A stretch of DNA of 64,000 nt from Flavobacteriaceae bacterium CRH (GTDB lineage: Bacteria; Bacteroidota; Bacteroidia; Flavobacteriales; Flavobacteriaceae), in contig LMAJ01000004.1 in assembly GCA_001507425.1 (NCBI GenBank), forward strand, positions 365,365 through 429,364, given 5' to 3'. Position 1 is the first letter of the stretch, and each line of letters begins with the position of its first letter. Below the pieces are notes generated by a model. The model was not told the origin of the DNA and ran no database searches. It was given only the letters and a program-made list of their open reading frames with translations. Both the position numbers and the translations under genes were made by a program. This document shows positions 46,816-56,745 of the stretch, piece after piece.

Positions 46816-48354
46816 TCAATCCGGTTCGTTCATGATTTTCTCGCGGTATTTTTTACCTATAAGTAAAACCAATTTTAGTTTATAATCATCAACAAGCCAT
46901 TCGCGGTAATTTTTACTACACTGGCTTAAACATTTTGCATAACGTTTAATTCTGCATTCGATATCATCTTCAAGTTCTTTTCCTAATGATTTTGCTTCCT
47001 GCAATGTTTCCGTATTATCAACGCACATAGCAGCATGTTGTTCTAACGATTTGTCTAATACTACTTTAGAACGCAAATTTTGTTTGATGATCAATTTGTG
47101 TTCTTCATCAACATCAAAAGTAACATCAGCAGTTTTACTGAATTTTGCACGTAATTCCGGAGGCATACTGTATTTAAAATACAATTCGATTTCAGTATCA
47201 TCACGCAAATTCTCCAAATAAAATTCAGGAGATTTAAAGATGTGCTGCCAGTTCACCGGCTCGCTCCATAAACCAAAACGTGCGGCATTATTTCCTAAAT
47301 CGATAACCGTAAACTCGTCTTTACCAGGTAATTTACGAGATCCACGACCAATCATTTGGTAATATAATGTTAGTGATTTTGTTGCTCTGTTTAATATAAT
47401 TGTCTCTACCGTTGGTTCATCAAAACCTGTAGTTAAGATTCCGACAGAAGTTAAAATGGCATCCGGAGTTTTCTTGAACCATGCCAAAATATCTTTACGC
47501 TCTTCTGAACTACTTGTATTATCAAGGTGTCTGATATCGTAACCTGCTTCTCTAAAAGTTTCATATACATATAATGAAGTATGAATACCGTTATTAAAAA
47601 TCAAGGTTTTTTTACCTAAAGAACGCTCTGTATAAGCATGCAAAAGCTTTTCCTGCATAACCGTGTTGGTATACAAATCATCTGATGATTTAACGGTATA
47701 ATCTCCATTGATACCTACTTTTAGCGATGTTAATCCAACATCATAACTATAAGTAGTCGCACGTGCAAGGAAACCTTTGTCAATCAACGAACTAATTGTG
47801 TCTCCCACAATAAGTTCATCATAGCTCTGGTGCATTGGTAATTTTATATTCGAACTCAAAGGTGTTGCTGTTACTCCAAGAATAAAAGCATTTTTGAATG
47901 AGTTTAATAATTTTCTAAATGAATTGTAATGTGCCTCATCAATAATAACCAAACCGATATTATCCAGATGTAATTTTTCATCATTGATACGGTTTTTTAA
48001 AGTTTCAACCATCGCCACGAAACAAGAATATTCATTCTGATCCGGCAATTCTTTTACTTTACTATTGATAATTTTGTTAGAAACACCAAAACCTTTTAGC
48101 ATTTTTGAGGTTTGTTTACAAAGTTCTATACGATGCGTTAAAACCACCACTTTTTTATCGTTATTAGCTAAATAACGACGAACGATTTCAGAAAAAATAA
48201 CTGTTTTTCCTCCACCGGTAGGCAATTGATATAATAGATGATGTTGCGGAGGAGCATTGTCTAAACGATCAAAAATGGCATCGATATCGCCTTTTTGATA
48301 TGCATAAAGTTCTTTTTTCTCTTCTCTTTCTATTTCTAAAGTGTTTTGAGACAT
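46816..48354 (-). CDS. DEAD/DEAH-box superfamily 2 helicase
   Basis: 512 residues of the type III restriction/RAD3-like SF2 helicase group. Motif I LPTGGGKTVIF near residue 45, motif II DEAH, motif III GVTATP, motif V-like LTTGFDEPTVETIIL and motif VI QMIGRGSRKLPG. The C-terminal 130 residues are acidic and without a known domain. Probably an ATP-dependent DNA or RNA translocase. No methylase, nuclease or defence neighbour, so it is likely a housekeeping helicase of unknown target. Confidence 0.9.
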   Translation of the reverse strand: MSQNTLEIEREEKKELYAYQKGDIDAIFDRLDNAPPQHHLLYQLPTGGGKTVIFSEIVRRYLANNDKKVVVLTHRIELCKQTSKMLKGFGVSNKIINSKVKELPDQNEYSCFVAMVETLKNRINDEKLHLDNIGLVIIDEAHYNSFRKLLNSFKNAFILGVTATPLSSNIKLPMHQSYDELIVGDTISSLIDKGFLARATTYSYDVGLTSLKVGINGDYTVKSSDDLYTNTVMQEKLLHAYTERSLGKKTLIFNNGIHTSLYVYETFREAGYDIRHLDNTSSSEERKDILAWFKKTPDAILTSVGILTTGFDEPTVETIILNRATKSLTLYYQMIGRGSRKLPGKDEFTVIDLGNNAARFGLWSEPVNWQHIFKSPEFYLENLRDDTEIELYFKYSMPPELRAKFSKTADVTFDVDEEHKLIIKQNLRSKVVLDKSLEQHAAMCVDNTETLQEAKSLGKELEDDIECRIKRYAKCLSQCSKNYREWLVDDYKLKLVLLIGKKYREKIMNEPD

Positions 48355-48465
48355 TGTTAATTTTTGGATTTTTGCAAAAATACACCTAAAAAACAGTTAT
48401 TCATCTTATTTTAACTTAAAATAAATCATTTTTTTAAATAAGATTTTTTATGAGAAGTGCTTTTT

Positions 48466-48996
48466 TTAGTCTATTTTATCTAAAATAACCTCAAAATCGT
48501 ATTTGTTTTTCCATTTTTGTTGAATAGTCTGCTGTTGAATATCTATTATTCTTGATTTAAATTCATTTAAAATTCCGTTCGAAATCACAAAATTTACGGC
48601 TTGCTCAAATGAATTCAAGATGCTTTTGTAAAACAATTCCTGCTTAACAAAATTATTCGATGAAAATGTTTGTGCTATTTCGATATTATATAACATGATA
48701 TCTGCAATAACAAAAGAGTCAACACCCAGCATCATAAAATGTTTGATGATTTTTTGCGCTACGGAACGGCGCATTTTTGCTTTTGGACGCCATTTTGCAT
48801 TTGGCTTTTTTACAGGAAAATATTCATGTGAAATTTTAACCTTAGATTCCTGCAAAAGTTTGTCTTCTTTTGGATTAAAAACGAAATCGTAATACACTTT
48901 TACGGCACTGAATTTTTCATACAACTCAATAAGCTGCTCTTCGAGTTGTTCTTTATTTAATTCGGCTAAATATTTTTTTAAATCGCGTTTGCTCAT
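48466..48996 (-). CDS. DUF6155-like conserved hypothetical protein
   Basis: 176 residues from MSKRDLKKYL at 48996; an alternative start two codons upstream (49002) is possible. Predicted helical, soluble and basic with a central KPKAKMRRSVAQKIIKHFMMLG type segment. It resembles the DUF6155 family of Bacteroidota in its start and core, though this is from memory of the family. No function known. Confidence 0.65.
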   Translation of the reverse strand: MSKRDLKKYLAELNKEQLEEQLIELYEKFSAVKVYYDFVFNPKEDKLLQESKVKISHEYFPVKKPNAKWRPKAKMRRSVAQKIIKHFMMLGVDSFVIADIMLYNIEIAQTFSSNNFVKQELFYKSILNSFEQAVNFVISNGILNEFKSRIIDIQQQTIQQKWKNKYDFEVILDKID

Positions 48997-49100
48997 TATC
49001 AAAGTTTAAGACTACAAAAGTAAATTACTTTCCTGATACATAACTCAAAAACCAATCCTAATACTTAATTTTGCTACTATAAACTCAAAAAAACAACTCA

Positions 49101-49388
49101 ATGCTCAAGATTTTTAAGGTTACTGCAATTTTAGAAGGTATCTCCTATTTAGTATTATTTGCTAATATGTTGATTATCAAAACCAACAATCCTGAACTTT
49201 ATCACACTTTATTACGTCCTTTAGGAATGACACACGGAGTTTTATTTATAGGTTATATTATATTGGCCATTTTACTTAAAAAATCTCAAAATTGGGATTT
49301 AAAAACTTTTGGGATCATCTTGATTGCTTCACTTATTCCTTTTGGAACTTTTTATGTGGAGAAAAAATATTTAGAACATAATGCATAA
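49101..49388 (+). CDS. DUF3817 small membrane protein
   Basis: 95 residues with three membrane helices (about 5-25, 42-62, 70-88) and the DUF3817 pattern LKIFKVTAILEGISYLVL, HTLLRPLGMTHGVLF. Overlaps the following mscS-type gene by 8 bp (49381-49388), so the two are translationally coupled. Function unknown. Confidence 0.8.
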   Translation: MLKIFKVTAILEGISYLVLFANMLIIKTNNPELYHTLLRPLGMTHGVLFIGYIILAILLKKSQNWDLKTFGIILIASLIPFGTFYVEKKYLEHNA

Positions 49389-50631
49389 TTTTTTGGACAA
49401 AATATTTAATTTCTTATATCCTCTTTTTAGGCATTGGGGCATGAGCCGTAATTTTGCGTCTTATATTAGCCTCATTTTTAATATTGCCATTATGGTGGCG
49501 CTGGCTTTTGCTATTTATTATGTAGCCAAATTTGTTTTAGTAACACTTACTGCAATTTTTGCGCAAAAGACTAAAACAAAATTCGACGATTATTTAATTC
49601 ATAATAAAACAACAAAATATACAGCGTATTTAATACCGTTTTTCTTTGTTTATAAAGCCGTTCCTATTATTTTAGATAAATACGAATATTGGGAATCGCT
49701 TTTTGGAAAAATTGTGGGTATATATATTGTCTTAATCACTTTATGGATTGTTAGGACAATTTTTAATTCGGTACGCGATTATTTAAAACAATTGCCGGAA
49801 TACAGCGATAAACCTATCGACAGTTTTGTTCAGGTTATTATGATTGTATTGTGGATTTTTGGGGTTGCCCTCATAATTTCTACTTTATTCGGAATTAAAA
49901 AAGGGGAACTTTTAACCATTTTAGGAACTCTTTCGGCAATTATTATCCTGATTTTCAGAGATACTATTTTAGGATTTGTTTCGAGTGTTCAGGTTGCGAT
50001 AAACGACATGGTTCGTATTGGCGACTGGATTACGATGGAAAAATTTGGTGCTGATGGAGATGTTATCGAAATTAATTTAACGACCGTAAAAGTTCGAAAT
50101 TTTGACAATACCATAACCACGATTCCAACGTATGCTTTGAGTTCAGATTCTTTTCAGAACTGGCGTGGCATGCAGAAATCTGACGGAAGACGTATTAAAA
50201 GGCATATTTTAATAAAAAGCAGCAGTATTCGTTTTCTTCATAATGAAGATTTGAATGATATGAAAAAAGTGCAGCTTATAAGTTCTTACATTGAAACAAG
50301 GCAAGCTGAAATTGAAAAATACAATAACGTACACGGTGTTGATAAAAGTCTTGCCTTAAATGGCCGAAACATGACCAATTTAGGTTTGTTTAGAAAATAT
50401 ATCATGCAATATTTGGTAACGCATCCGGGTTTAAACAAAGACATGCACATTATGTGCCGTCAGTTACAATCGAGTGCGCATGGGGTTCCGTTAGAAATTT
50501 ATGCTTTTTCAAGCGACAAACGCTGGGCAAATTACGAATATATTATGTCTGATATTTTCGATCATGTTATGGCTTCGGTAATTTATTTTGATCTTGAAAT
50601 ATTCGAATTACCATCGCAGATTGGACGTTAG
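49381..50631 (+). CDS. MscS-family mechanosensitive ion channel
   Basis: 416 residues: about four to five membrane helices in the first 200 residues, the pore-lining region with LTILGTLSAIIILIFRDTIL (about 175-200), and the beta domain FADGD-like MEKFGADGDVIEINLTTVKVRNFDN, then a cytoplasmic tail. Responds to membrane tension in osmotic down-shock. Longer than E. coli MscS. Coupled to the DUF3817 gene. Confidence 0.9.
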   Translation: MHNFLDKIFNFLYPLFRHWGMSRNFASYISLIFNIAIMVALAFAIYYVAKFVLVTLTAIFAQKTKTKFDDYLIHNKTTKYTAYLIPFFFVYKAVPIILDKYEYWESLFGKIVGIYIVLITLWIVRTIFNSVRDYLKQLPEYSDKPIDSFVQVIMIVLWIFGVALIISTLFGIKKGELLTILGTLSAIIILIFRDTILGFVSSVQVAINDMVRIGDWITMEKFGADGDVIEINLTTVKVRNFDNTITTIPTYALSSDSFQNWRGMQKSDGRRIKRHILIKSSSIRFLHNEDLNDMKKVQLISSYIETRQAEIEKYNNVHGVDKSLALNGRNMTNLGLFRKYIMQYLVTHPGLNKDMHIMCRQLQSSAHGVPLEIYAFSSDKRWANYEYIMSDIFDHVMASVIYFDLEIFELPSQIGR

Positions 50632-50640
50632 TTTTTTTTT

Positions 50641-50765
50641 TAAAAGGTTCAAAGGTTTGAGGCGCAAAGGTTCAAAGGTTTTTTTTTAGGGATTTTTTCC
50701 TTCTTTGAACCTCTGAACCTCTGAACCTTTGAAACCTTTTAAACCTTTGAACCTCTGAACCTTCT
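50641..50765. repeat. Inverted repeats of CAAAGGTTCAAAGG type
   Basis: Left part aaaggttcaaaggtttgagg and caaaggttcaaaggtt opposed to right part tgaacctctgaacctctgaacc, aaacctttgaacctctg. Low-complexity dispersed repeat between convergent mscS-type (+) and DUF779 (-) genes; may terminate both. Units are not regularly spaced, so not a CRISPR. Confidence 0.65.
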
Positions 50766-51140
50766 TCAATCAATAAAAGTAACCGGTTCTAACTCTTTCT
50801 CTTCTTCTTCGGTAAAAATTCTATATTCGATTTGGAACGTCTTTTTTAAGGGAGTTTCAAGCGAAAAACCTCCCACTCCAAAAGCATCAATTACCGTTAG
50901 AGTAAAGTGTGCATGTTTCCAATATTCAAATAAATCTTTATCGACCCAAAACTCTGTATCTTCAACAGTTCCTATACAAACATCGCCCATTCTTTGGTAA
51001 TATCCGCCTTTTTCAAAACATTGTGGCTGCGTTCCTTCACAACATCCTCCAGCCTGATAAAACATTAAATCGCCGTGTTTTTCTTTTAGGATTTTTATTA
51101 ATTCAATTGATTTTTCTGTAGCATCTATTCTCTTTATCAT
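50766..51140 (-). CDS. DUF779-family protein
   Basis: 124 residues, the DUF779 pattern with YQAGGCCEGTQPQCFEKG containing three Cys (CC and C) and GDVCIGTVEDTEFWVDKDLFEYWKHAHFT. It is typically found beside acetaldehyde/aldehyde dehydrogenase genes, as here (ALDH immediately upstream on the same strand). Likely a small Cys/His metal protein assisting the aldehyde dehydrogenase; this role is inferred from repeated co-occurrence. Confidence 0.85.
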   Translation of the reverse strand: MIKRIDATEKSIELIKILKEKHGDLMFYQAGGCCEGTQPQCFEKGGYYQRMGDVCIGTVEDTEFWVDKDLFEYWKHAHFTLTVIDAFGVGGFSLETPLKKTFQIEYRIFTEEEEKELEPVTFID

Positions 51141-51167
51141 GACAATTTCTTTTACATTAAATTTATA

Positions 51168-51196
51168 AAAAAAGGTAAGTCAGAAACTTACCTTTT
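51168..51196 (-). terminator. Terminator between ALDH and DUF779 genes
   Basis: AAAAGGTAAGT / ACTTACCTTTT, an 11-bp stem with loop TTCTG, followed on the minus strand by a T-run. It lies in the 75-bp gap of two same-strand genes, so downstream DUF779 would be transcribed at a lower level unless it has its own promoter. Confidence 0.8.
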
Positions 51197-51215
51197 CAAC
51201 CAAATCAATAACAAA

Positions 51216-52721
51216 TTAAAAGAATCCTAATTTCTTTTTATCATAAGAAATCAGCATGTTTTTTGTCTGACGATATTGTCCTAACATCATTTTATGATTT
51301 TCACGACCAATTCCGGATTGTTTGTAACCTCCAAAAGGTGCTCCGGCAGGATAAGAATGGTATTGATTAATCCACACACGGCCAGACTGAATGGCTCTTG
51401 GAACCTGATAAATTTCATGCGCGTCGCGTGTCCAGACTCCTGCTCCTAAACCGTACATCGTATCGTTGGCAATTTCAATTGCTTCTTCAGTAGTTTTAAA
51501 AGTAGTTACGGCTAAAACAGGCCCGAATATTTCTTCCTGAAAAATTCGCATTTTGTTATGTCCTTTAAATAAAGTTGGTTTAATGTAATAACCGCCTTCA
51601 AGATCTCCGCCTAAATGATTTACATCACCTCCGGTCAATAATTCTGCTCCTTCTTCTTTTCCTAATTTAATATAAGACAGGATTTTTTCCTTCTGAACCA
51701 ATGATGTTTGTGCACCAATCATTGTTGATTTATCCAACGGATTTCCGGCGATAATAGCTTCTGTTCTTTCAATCACTTTAGCAATAAATTTATCGTAAAT
51801 ATCTTCATGAATTAACAATCTCGACGGACAAGTACAAATTTCTCCTTGATTTAAGGCAAATAAAACCGCACCTTCAATGGCTTTATCAAAAAAGTCATCA
51901 TCGTGATCTGCTATAGAAGGAAAGAAAATATTAGGCGATTTTCCTCCAAGTTCTAACGTAACGGGAATAATATTTTCTGTTGCATATTGCATGACCAAAC
52001 GGCCTGTTGTTGTAGAACCTGTAAAGGCAGCTTTAGCCACTTTTTTATTTGTTACTAATGGGCGACCCAATTCTGCACCAAAACCATTTACAATATTCAA
52101 AACTCCGGCCGGAAGAATATCTCCAATCAATTCCATTAAAACTAATATCGAAATTGGTGTACTTTCTGCTGGTTTTAAAACGATTGTGTTTCCTGCCGCT
52201 AACGCCGGAGCGATTTTCCAAACGGCCATTAAAATTGGAAAGTTCCACGGAATAATCTGTGCTACAACTCCTAATGGTTCGCTTAATGCAATAGAAACTG
52301 TTTGAGAATCAAGCTCTGAAATCGAACTTTCTTCGGCACGAATTACACTGGCAAAATATCTAAAATGGTCAATTGCTAACGGAATATCTGCTGCAAGAGT
52401 TTCGCGAATTGGTTTTCCGTTATCGATCGTTTCTACCGTTGCAATATATTCGAGATTATCTTCTATTTTTTGTGCAATCTTATTTAATAAGATGCTGCGT
52501 TCTGTCGATGATGTTTTTCCCCAGGTTTTAAAAGCTTCATACGCTGCATCAACAGCCAGTTCTAAATCTTCTTTTCCGGAATGTGCTGCTTTTGTAAATA
52601 CTTTTCCATCAATAGGAGAAAGTACATCAAAATATTCTCCTTTTACAGGCGCTGTAAATTTTCCGTTAATGTAATTATCATATTTTGCCTTAAAATCAGG
52701 TCTTTGTGCTATAGTACTCAT
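51216..52721 (-). CDS. NAD-dependent aldehyde dehydrogenase (ExaC/AcoD type)
   Basis: 501 residues. ALDH motifs: [41 protein letters not shown] (general-base Glu), and catalytic Cys in [13 protein letters not shown] (Cys296/Cys298; the CTCPSR form is typical of acetaldehyde dehydrogenases like ExaC/AcoD), then GPVLAVTTF. Full length. Pairs with DUF779 downstream. Likely oxidises acetaldehyde or related aldehydes. Confidence 0.93.
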   Translation of the reverse strand: MSTIAQRPDFKAKYDNYINGKFTAPVKGEYFDVLSPIDGKVFTKAAHSGKEDLELAVDAAYEAFKTWGKTSSTERSILLNKIAQKIEDNLEYIATVETIDNGKPIRETLAADIPLAIDHFRYFASVIRAEESSISELDSQTVSIALSEPLGVVAQIIPWNFPILMAVWKIAPALAAGNTIVLKPAESTPISILVLMELIGDILPAGVLNIVNGFGAELGRPLVTNKKVAKAAFTGSTTTGRLVMQYATENIIPVTLELGGKSPNIFFPSIADHDDDFFDKAIEGAVLFALNQGEICTCPSRLLIHEDIYDKFIAKVIERTEAIIAGNPLDKSTMIGAQTSLVQKEKILSYIKLGKEEGAELLTGGDVNHLGGDLEGGYYIKPTLFKGHNKMRIFQEEIFGPVLAVTTFKTTEEAIEIANDTMYGLGAGVWTRDAHEIYQVPRAIQSGRVWINQYHSYPAGAPFGGYKQSGIGRENHKMMLGQYRQTKNMLISYDKKKLGFF

Positions 52722-52996
52722 AATTATTTTTTTTTTGATTCATTTCAAATTTACCTTCATATTTTGACACAGAGTAGCATTTTTCATTCATCTAATAGCA
52801 CAAAAATTACATATTCATTTTTATAACTAATTTTTAATATTAATTTAATAAAAAATTGGCGCCGAAAATACAAAATACTCATTATTAAGGCATTTTCTCA
52901 AAAATAAAAACAGTCAGAAAAAACCAAATAATTTCTTTCTTACTACCACGTGCAATCCTTATATTTGTATCCTTATTCAAGAACAATATCAATAAA
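52722..52996. other. Divergent intergenic region ALDH / pheT
   Basis: 275 bp without a gene. Contains the pheT -7 element at 52960-52967 and A/T-rich DNA with an ALDH promoter expected near 52740-52760. No Phe-codon leader peptide is visible upstream of pheT. Confidence 0.4.
52960..52967 (+). promoter_or_regulatory. -7 promoter element (TATATTTG) of pheT
   Basis: Fits TAnnTTTG, 29 bp upstream of the pheT start codon. No matching TTG at the usual spacing. Confidence 0.5.
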
Positions 52997-55417
52997 ATGA
53001 AAATATCTTACAACTGGTTAAAACAATTCATTAAAACAGACTGGACATCGGAACAAACTTCAGAATTACTAACAGATTTAGGTCTTGAAGTTGAAGTTGT
53101 AGAAAAATACGAATCCGTAAAAGGCGGTTTAGAAGGAGTTGTTGTAGGACACGTACTTACTTGCGAAAAACATCCTGATGCTGACAGATTAAAAGTTACA
53201 ACTGTAAATATTGGTGGAGATACACCTATACAAATTGTTTGCGGCGCTGCAAATGTTGCTGCCGGACAAAAAGTACCGGTTGCGACTATCGGAACCGTTT
53301 TATATGATAAAGAAGGTGCTGAATTTACTATTAAAAAAGGAAAAATTCGCGGACAGGAAAGTCACGGAATGATTTGTGCAGAAGATGAATTGGGATTAGG
53401 CGAAAGCCATGACGGAATTATGGTTCTTGATGAAGAGCTTGTTCCGGGAACACCTGTTTCAGAAGTATTTCAAATAACGAGCGATGAAGTTTTTGAAATT
53501 GGCTTAACGCCAAACCGTGCAGATGCTATGAGCCATTTTGGTACGGCGCGCGATTTAAGGGCGGGAATGTTACAGCGTGGTGTAAATATCGAATTGATTA
53601 CACCATCTGTAAGTAATTTTAGAGTTGAAATGCGTACGTTAAAAATTGATGTAAGTGTCGAAGATTCTCATTTAGCTCCAAGATATTGTGGTTTAACAAT
53701 TTCAGGAATTTCAGTTGGGCCATCGCCAAGTTGGTTACAAGACCGTTTAAAAGCTATCGGTTTAACTCCTAAAAATAATATTGTTGACGTTACTAATTAT
53801 GTTTTGCATGAATTAGGTCAGCCTTTGCACGCGTTTGATGCTGCAAAAATTACTGGAAAGATAATTGTAAAAACACTTCCGGAAGGAACAAAATTTACAA
53901 CTCTTGATGATGTTGAAAGAACATTACATGCTGAAGACTTGATGATTTGCGACGAAAAAGGACCGCTTTGTATTGCAGGTGTTTTTGGCGGAAAAAAATC
54001 AGGCGTTAGTGACGGAACTACAACTATATTTTTAGAAAGTGCTTATTTTGATGCTGTTAGCGTTCGTAAAACAGCCAAAAGACATCAATTAAATACAGAT
54101 GCTTCTTTTAGGTTTGAAAGAGGAATTGACCCAACTATTACAGAATATGCTTTGAAACGTGCGGCTCTTTTAATCCAGGAAGTTGCCGGAGGAAAAATCA
54201 CGTCTGATGTTGTAGAAGTTTATCCTAAAAAAGTAGAAGATTTTTCTGTTTTATTGAATTTCGACCATGTTTCGAAAATTATTGGACAGGAAATTCCAAA
54301 AGATACAATTAAGAAAATCTTAGTTTCTTTAGATATCAAAGTAAACAGCGTTTCTGATTCTGGTTTAGGATTAACAATTCCGGCATACCGCGTTGATGTT
54401 CAGCGTGAAATTGATGTAATTGAAGAAATTTTGAGAGTTTACGGTTATAACAACATCGAATTCTCTAAAAAGTTTAACGCAACTGTTTCTAATTCGCCAA
54501 GAACTGAAGATTATAAAGTACAAAATGTAATTGCATCTCAATTGAACTCGCAAGGGTTTCATGAAATGATGGCGAACTCTTTAACTACAGCTGCTTACGC
54601 AAAATTATCTGCTGTTTTAAAAGAGGAACACAATGTTACCATGTTAAATCCTTTAAGCAGCGATTTATCGACAATGCGCCAGTCTTTATTATTCTCAGCT
54701 TTAGAAGCGATATCTTATAATATCAACAGAAGAAATTCAGATTTGAAATTATTTGAATTTGGAAAATCATATCATAAGTACCTAAATGGTTATGAAGAAC
54801 ATAAACATTTAACGTTGTCAGTTTCCGGAAACAGAAATAAAGAAAGCTGGACAAATCCACAAAAATCAACAGATTTCTTTTTATTGAAAGGATATGTTAC
54901 TGCGATTTTAAATCGTTTAGGAATTGAAAAAGTTTCGAATGCGCCTGTGCAATCTGATATTTTTTCAGAAGGAACTTCGATCTGTTACAACAACGATACT
55001 TTAGTTGAAATGGGTGTGGTCAAAAAATCGATTTTGAAACATTTCGGAATTAAACAAGATGTTTATTTTGCTGATTTCAATTGGGATTTGGTCCTTAAAA
55101 TTATTACAGGAAAAATCAAATATTCTGAAATCCCTAAATATCCCGAAGTTCGTAGAGATTTAGCTTTATTAATAGATGAGAAAACTTCTTACGAAAGTAT
55201 TTACAACTTAGCGAAGCAAACCGAAAAAGTACTTTTAAAAGACGTTAATTTATTTGATGTTTATGAAGGAGAAAAACTTCCAAAAGGTAAAAAATCGTAT
55301 GCGTTAAGCTTTACTATTCAGGACAATACAAAAACGCTTACGGATTCTCAAATTGATAAAATCATGTCGAAATTGCAACAAACTTTTGAGACAGAACTTG
55401 GAGCTACATTGAGATAA
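52997..55417 (+). CDS. pheT: Phenylalanine-tRNA ligase beta subunit
   Basis: 806 residues, full length. N-terminal MKISYNWLKQFIKTD, tRNA-binding domain (about 40-155; VVVGHVLTCEKHPDADRLKVT), B3/B4 editing domain (LTPNRADAMSH, DVTNYVLHELGQPLHAFD), B5 domain, the catalytic-like core, and the C-terminal FDX-ACB anticodon-binding domain (YPEVRRDLALLID to the end, about 710-806). Works with PheS as alpha2beta2. pheS is not in the window. Confidence 0.96.
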   Translation: MKISYNWLKQFIKTDWTSEQTSELLTDLGLEVEVVEKYESVKGGLEGVVVGHVLTCEKHPDADRLKVTTVNIGGDTPIQIVCGAANVAAGQKVPVATIGTVLYDKEGAEFTIKKGKIRGQESHGMICAEDELGLGESHDGIMVLDEELVPGTPVSEVFQITSDEVFEIGLTPNRADAMSHFGTARDLRAGMLQRGVNIELITPSVSNFRVEMRTLKIDVSVEDSHLAPRYCGLTISGISVGPSPSWLQDRLKAIGLTPKNNIVDVTNYVLHELGQPLHAFDAAKITGKIIVKTLPEGTKFTTLDDVERTLHAEDLMICDEKGPLCIAGVFGGKKSGVSDGTTTIFLESAYFDAVSVRKTAKRHQLNTDASFRFERGIDPTITEYALKRAALLIQEVAGGKITSDVVEVYPKKVEDFSVLLNFDHVSKIIGQEIPKDTIKKILVSLDIKVNSVSDSGLGLTIPAYRVDVQREIDVIEEILRVYGYNNIEFSKKFNATVSNSPRTEDYKVQNVIASQLNSQGFHEMMANSLTTAAYAKLSAVLKEEHNVTMLNPLSSDLSTMRQSLLFSALEAISYNINRRNSDLKLFEFGKSYHKYLNGYEEHKHLTLSVSGNRNKESWTNPQKSTDFFLLKGYVTAILNRLGIEKVSNAPVQSDIFSEGTSICYNNDTLVEMGVVKKSILKHFGIKQDVYFADFNWDLVLKIITGKIKYSEIPKYPEVRRDLALLIDEKTSYESIYNLAKQTEKVLLKDVNLFDVYEGEKLPKGKKSYALSFTIQDNTKTLTDSQIDKIMSKLQQTFETELGATLR

Positions 55418-55640
55418 TATTTTTGTTTTATTTGTTTCAGGTTTCAGGTTTCAGGTTTCTTACTTTGAACATAGTTTTAAACGCAAAATTCGCAAAGATT
55501 TTCGCAAAAATTTTGAAAGTTTTTAAATTACTTTAAGTTCGTAAAGCTTTGCGCTCTTCGCGTAAACCTTTGCGAATTTTGCTTTTAAATACTATATCCC
55601 AACCTGAATTCTGAAACAAAATAGAACCTGAAACTTTTTT
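55418..55640. repeat. pheT-muramidase spacer with dispersed repeats
   Basis: TTTGTTTCAGGTTTCAGGTTTC (about 55431-55458) faces aacctgaattctgaaac/gaacctgaaac (55606-55635); in between AACGCAAAATTCGCAAAGATTTTCGC (55481-) opposes cttcgcgtaaacctttgcgaattttgc (about 55557-55583). The same two families as at 16806-16982. May form long RNA stems between the convergent genes. Confidence 0.6.
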
Positions 55641-56465
55641 TTATTTAGAATATTTCAAATACGCTTTCATTAATTTTTCATCGTATTTATTTGATTTATA
55701 ATCTGGCCCATTATATTTTAAAGCAAAATCTGCCCATTTTTTATTTCTTAAAAAATTCATCAGATTATTTTTCTGCAAGAATAATCCAAATGCTTTTAAA
55801 TGTTCGCCTTCATTCAAATACATTTTTTCAACGAATTCATCAATAGCATTATATCCAATTGCTAAAGCATTAAACCCCATAATTTGAAATAAACCCCACG
55901 AAGCAGCACATTTTGCAGCATCGCTAAACTTTTTATCAGAGTTCAGCTTAATTGCTTTTTCTAAACGTGTATATTCTCCAGTGCCGCCCAAATAATATTT
56001 TTTTGTATATTTTTGATATAGAATATCCTGATTACCAGAGATGGCATAATTTTCGGGATTTATATTTCGTTTTTCGAGTTCTCTCCAAAAAACATGTCCT
56101 TCAAACAAAATTTTCGGACGTCCGTCGACAAGAAAACCCTTCCCTCCGCTTTCTACTTCGTTAACTGCTTTTACAACAGCCAATTCGAGATTATGAGCAT
56201 TTGAAAATTCAATAAGATCCTGCTCTGAAAGCAATTTATTATTTGAAAAAAAACCATCTGTATTTTTTTGCATAAGTATTGACCAGGTTTTTAAGCCTAC
56301 AATTCCGTCTACAACCAAATTGTTTTTTAGTTGAAAATCTTTAACCGCTTTATCTGTTTCTACTCCAAAATAATCAGAAACAATAACGCTGTATTTTAGT
56401 TTTTTGAGAAGTTCATTTAAGTAATAAACTTCATTTGATTTTACACCCAATTTTATAGTTCTCAT
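55641..56465 (-). CDS. PG-binding plus N-acetylmuramidase (DUF3380-like) endolysin-type enzyme
   Basis: 274 residues. The N-terminal peptidoglycan-binding (PG_binding_1) domain, about 3-65, reads LGVKSNEVYYLNELLKKL...FGVETDKAVKDFQ...VDGIVGLKTWSIL. The rest resembles N-acetylmuramidase domains with catalytic Glu in VNEVESGG (about residue 108), FEGHVFWREL, and KCAASWGLFQIMGF. No signal peptide is visible, so release would need another route (prophage-like lysis or a contractile system). No phage genes lie beside it. It starts 280 bp from the divergent sensor module. Confidence 0.85.
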   Translation of the reverse strand: MRTIKLGVKSNEVYYLNELLKKLKYSVIVSDYFGVETDKAVKDFQLKNNLVVDGIVGLKTWSILMQKNTDGFFSNNKLLSEQDLIEFSNAHNLELAVVKAVNEVESGGKGFLVDGRPKILFEGHVFWRELEKRNINPENYAISGNQDILYQKYTKKYYLGGTGEYTRLEKAIKLNSDKKFSDAAKCAASWGLFQIMGFNALAIGYNAIDEFVEKMYLNEGEHLKAFGLFLQKNNLMNFLRNKKWADFALKYNGPDYKSNKYDEKLMKAYLKYSK

Positions 56466-56745
56466 TACCTTTTATTTAAAATTATTTTTGAAGATGCTAA
56501 ATTGATTATCATTTAACCTGACTATTTCAGACACTTTAATTGTTTTTGATATACTAAAATTACCATGTAAAATTGATTTTTTGTAAAACATTATCAAACA
56601 GTTATTTAACCCATTTTTTTAAATAAATTTACGGTAGAAAAAAAGGGTAATTTCACCCTTGCAGGAATGAAATGCTTAAAATAATTTTGGCAGAAATATT
56701 TAATAAAATATTGTTAACTAAACTTTTAACCAAAAAATTACAATC
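56466..56745. other. Divergent intergenic region with palindromic site
   Basis: 280 bp, A+T-rich. Contains the palindrome at 56643-56660. Between the muramidase (-) and the sensor module (+). No ORF. Confidence 0.45.
56643..56660. promoter_or_regulatory. Palindromic candidate operator (AAGGGT-n6-ACCCTT)
   Basis: AAGGGT AATTTC ACCCTT: perfect 6-bp arms with a 6-bp centre in an otherwise A/T-rich stretch, about 85 bp upstream of the sensor-module start. LuxR/NarL-type regulators bind such dyads, and one is encoded by the last gene of the module; autoregulation is an inference. Confidence 0.4.

Noticed and set aside
46816..48354. Restriction-type defence role for the DEAH helicase
   Set aside because: No methylase, nuclease or other defence gene next to it; helicase motifs alone do not support such a role.
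50641..50765. Repeated units that could suggest a CRISPR array
   Set aside because: Units are irregular in length and spacing, and opposed inverted copies occur; a dispersed repeat explains them.
52722..52996. Phe-codon leader upstream of pheT
   Set aside because: Searched for a short Phe-rich ORF followed by a terminator; none was found.
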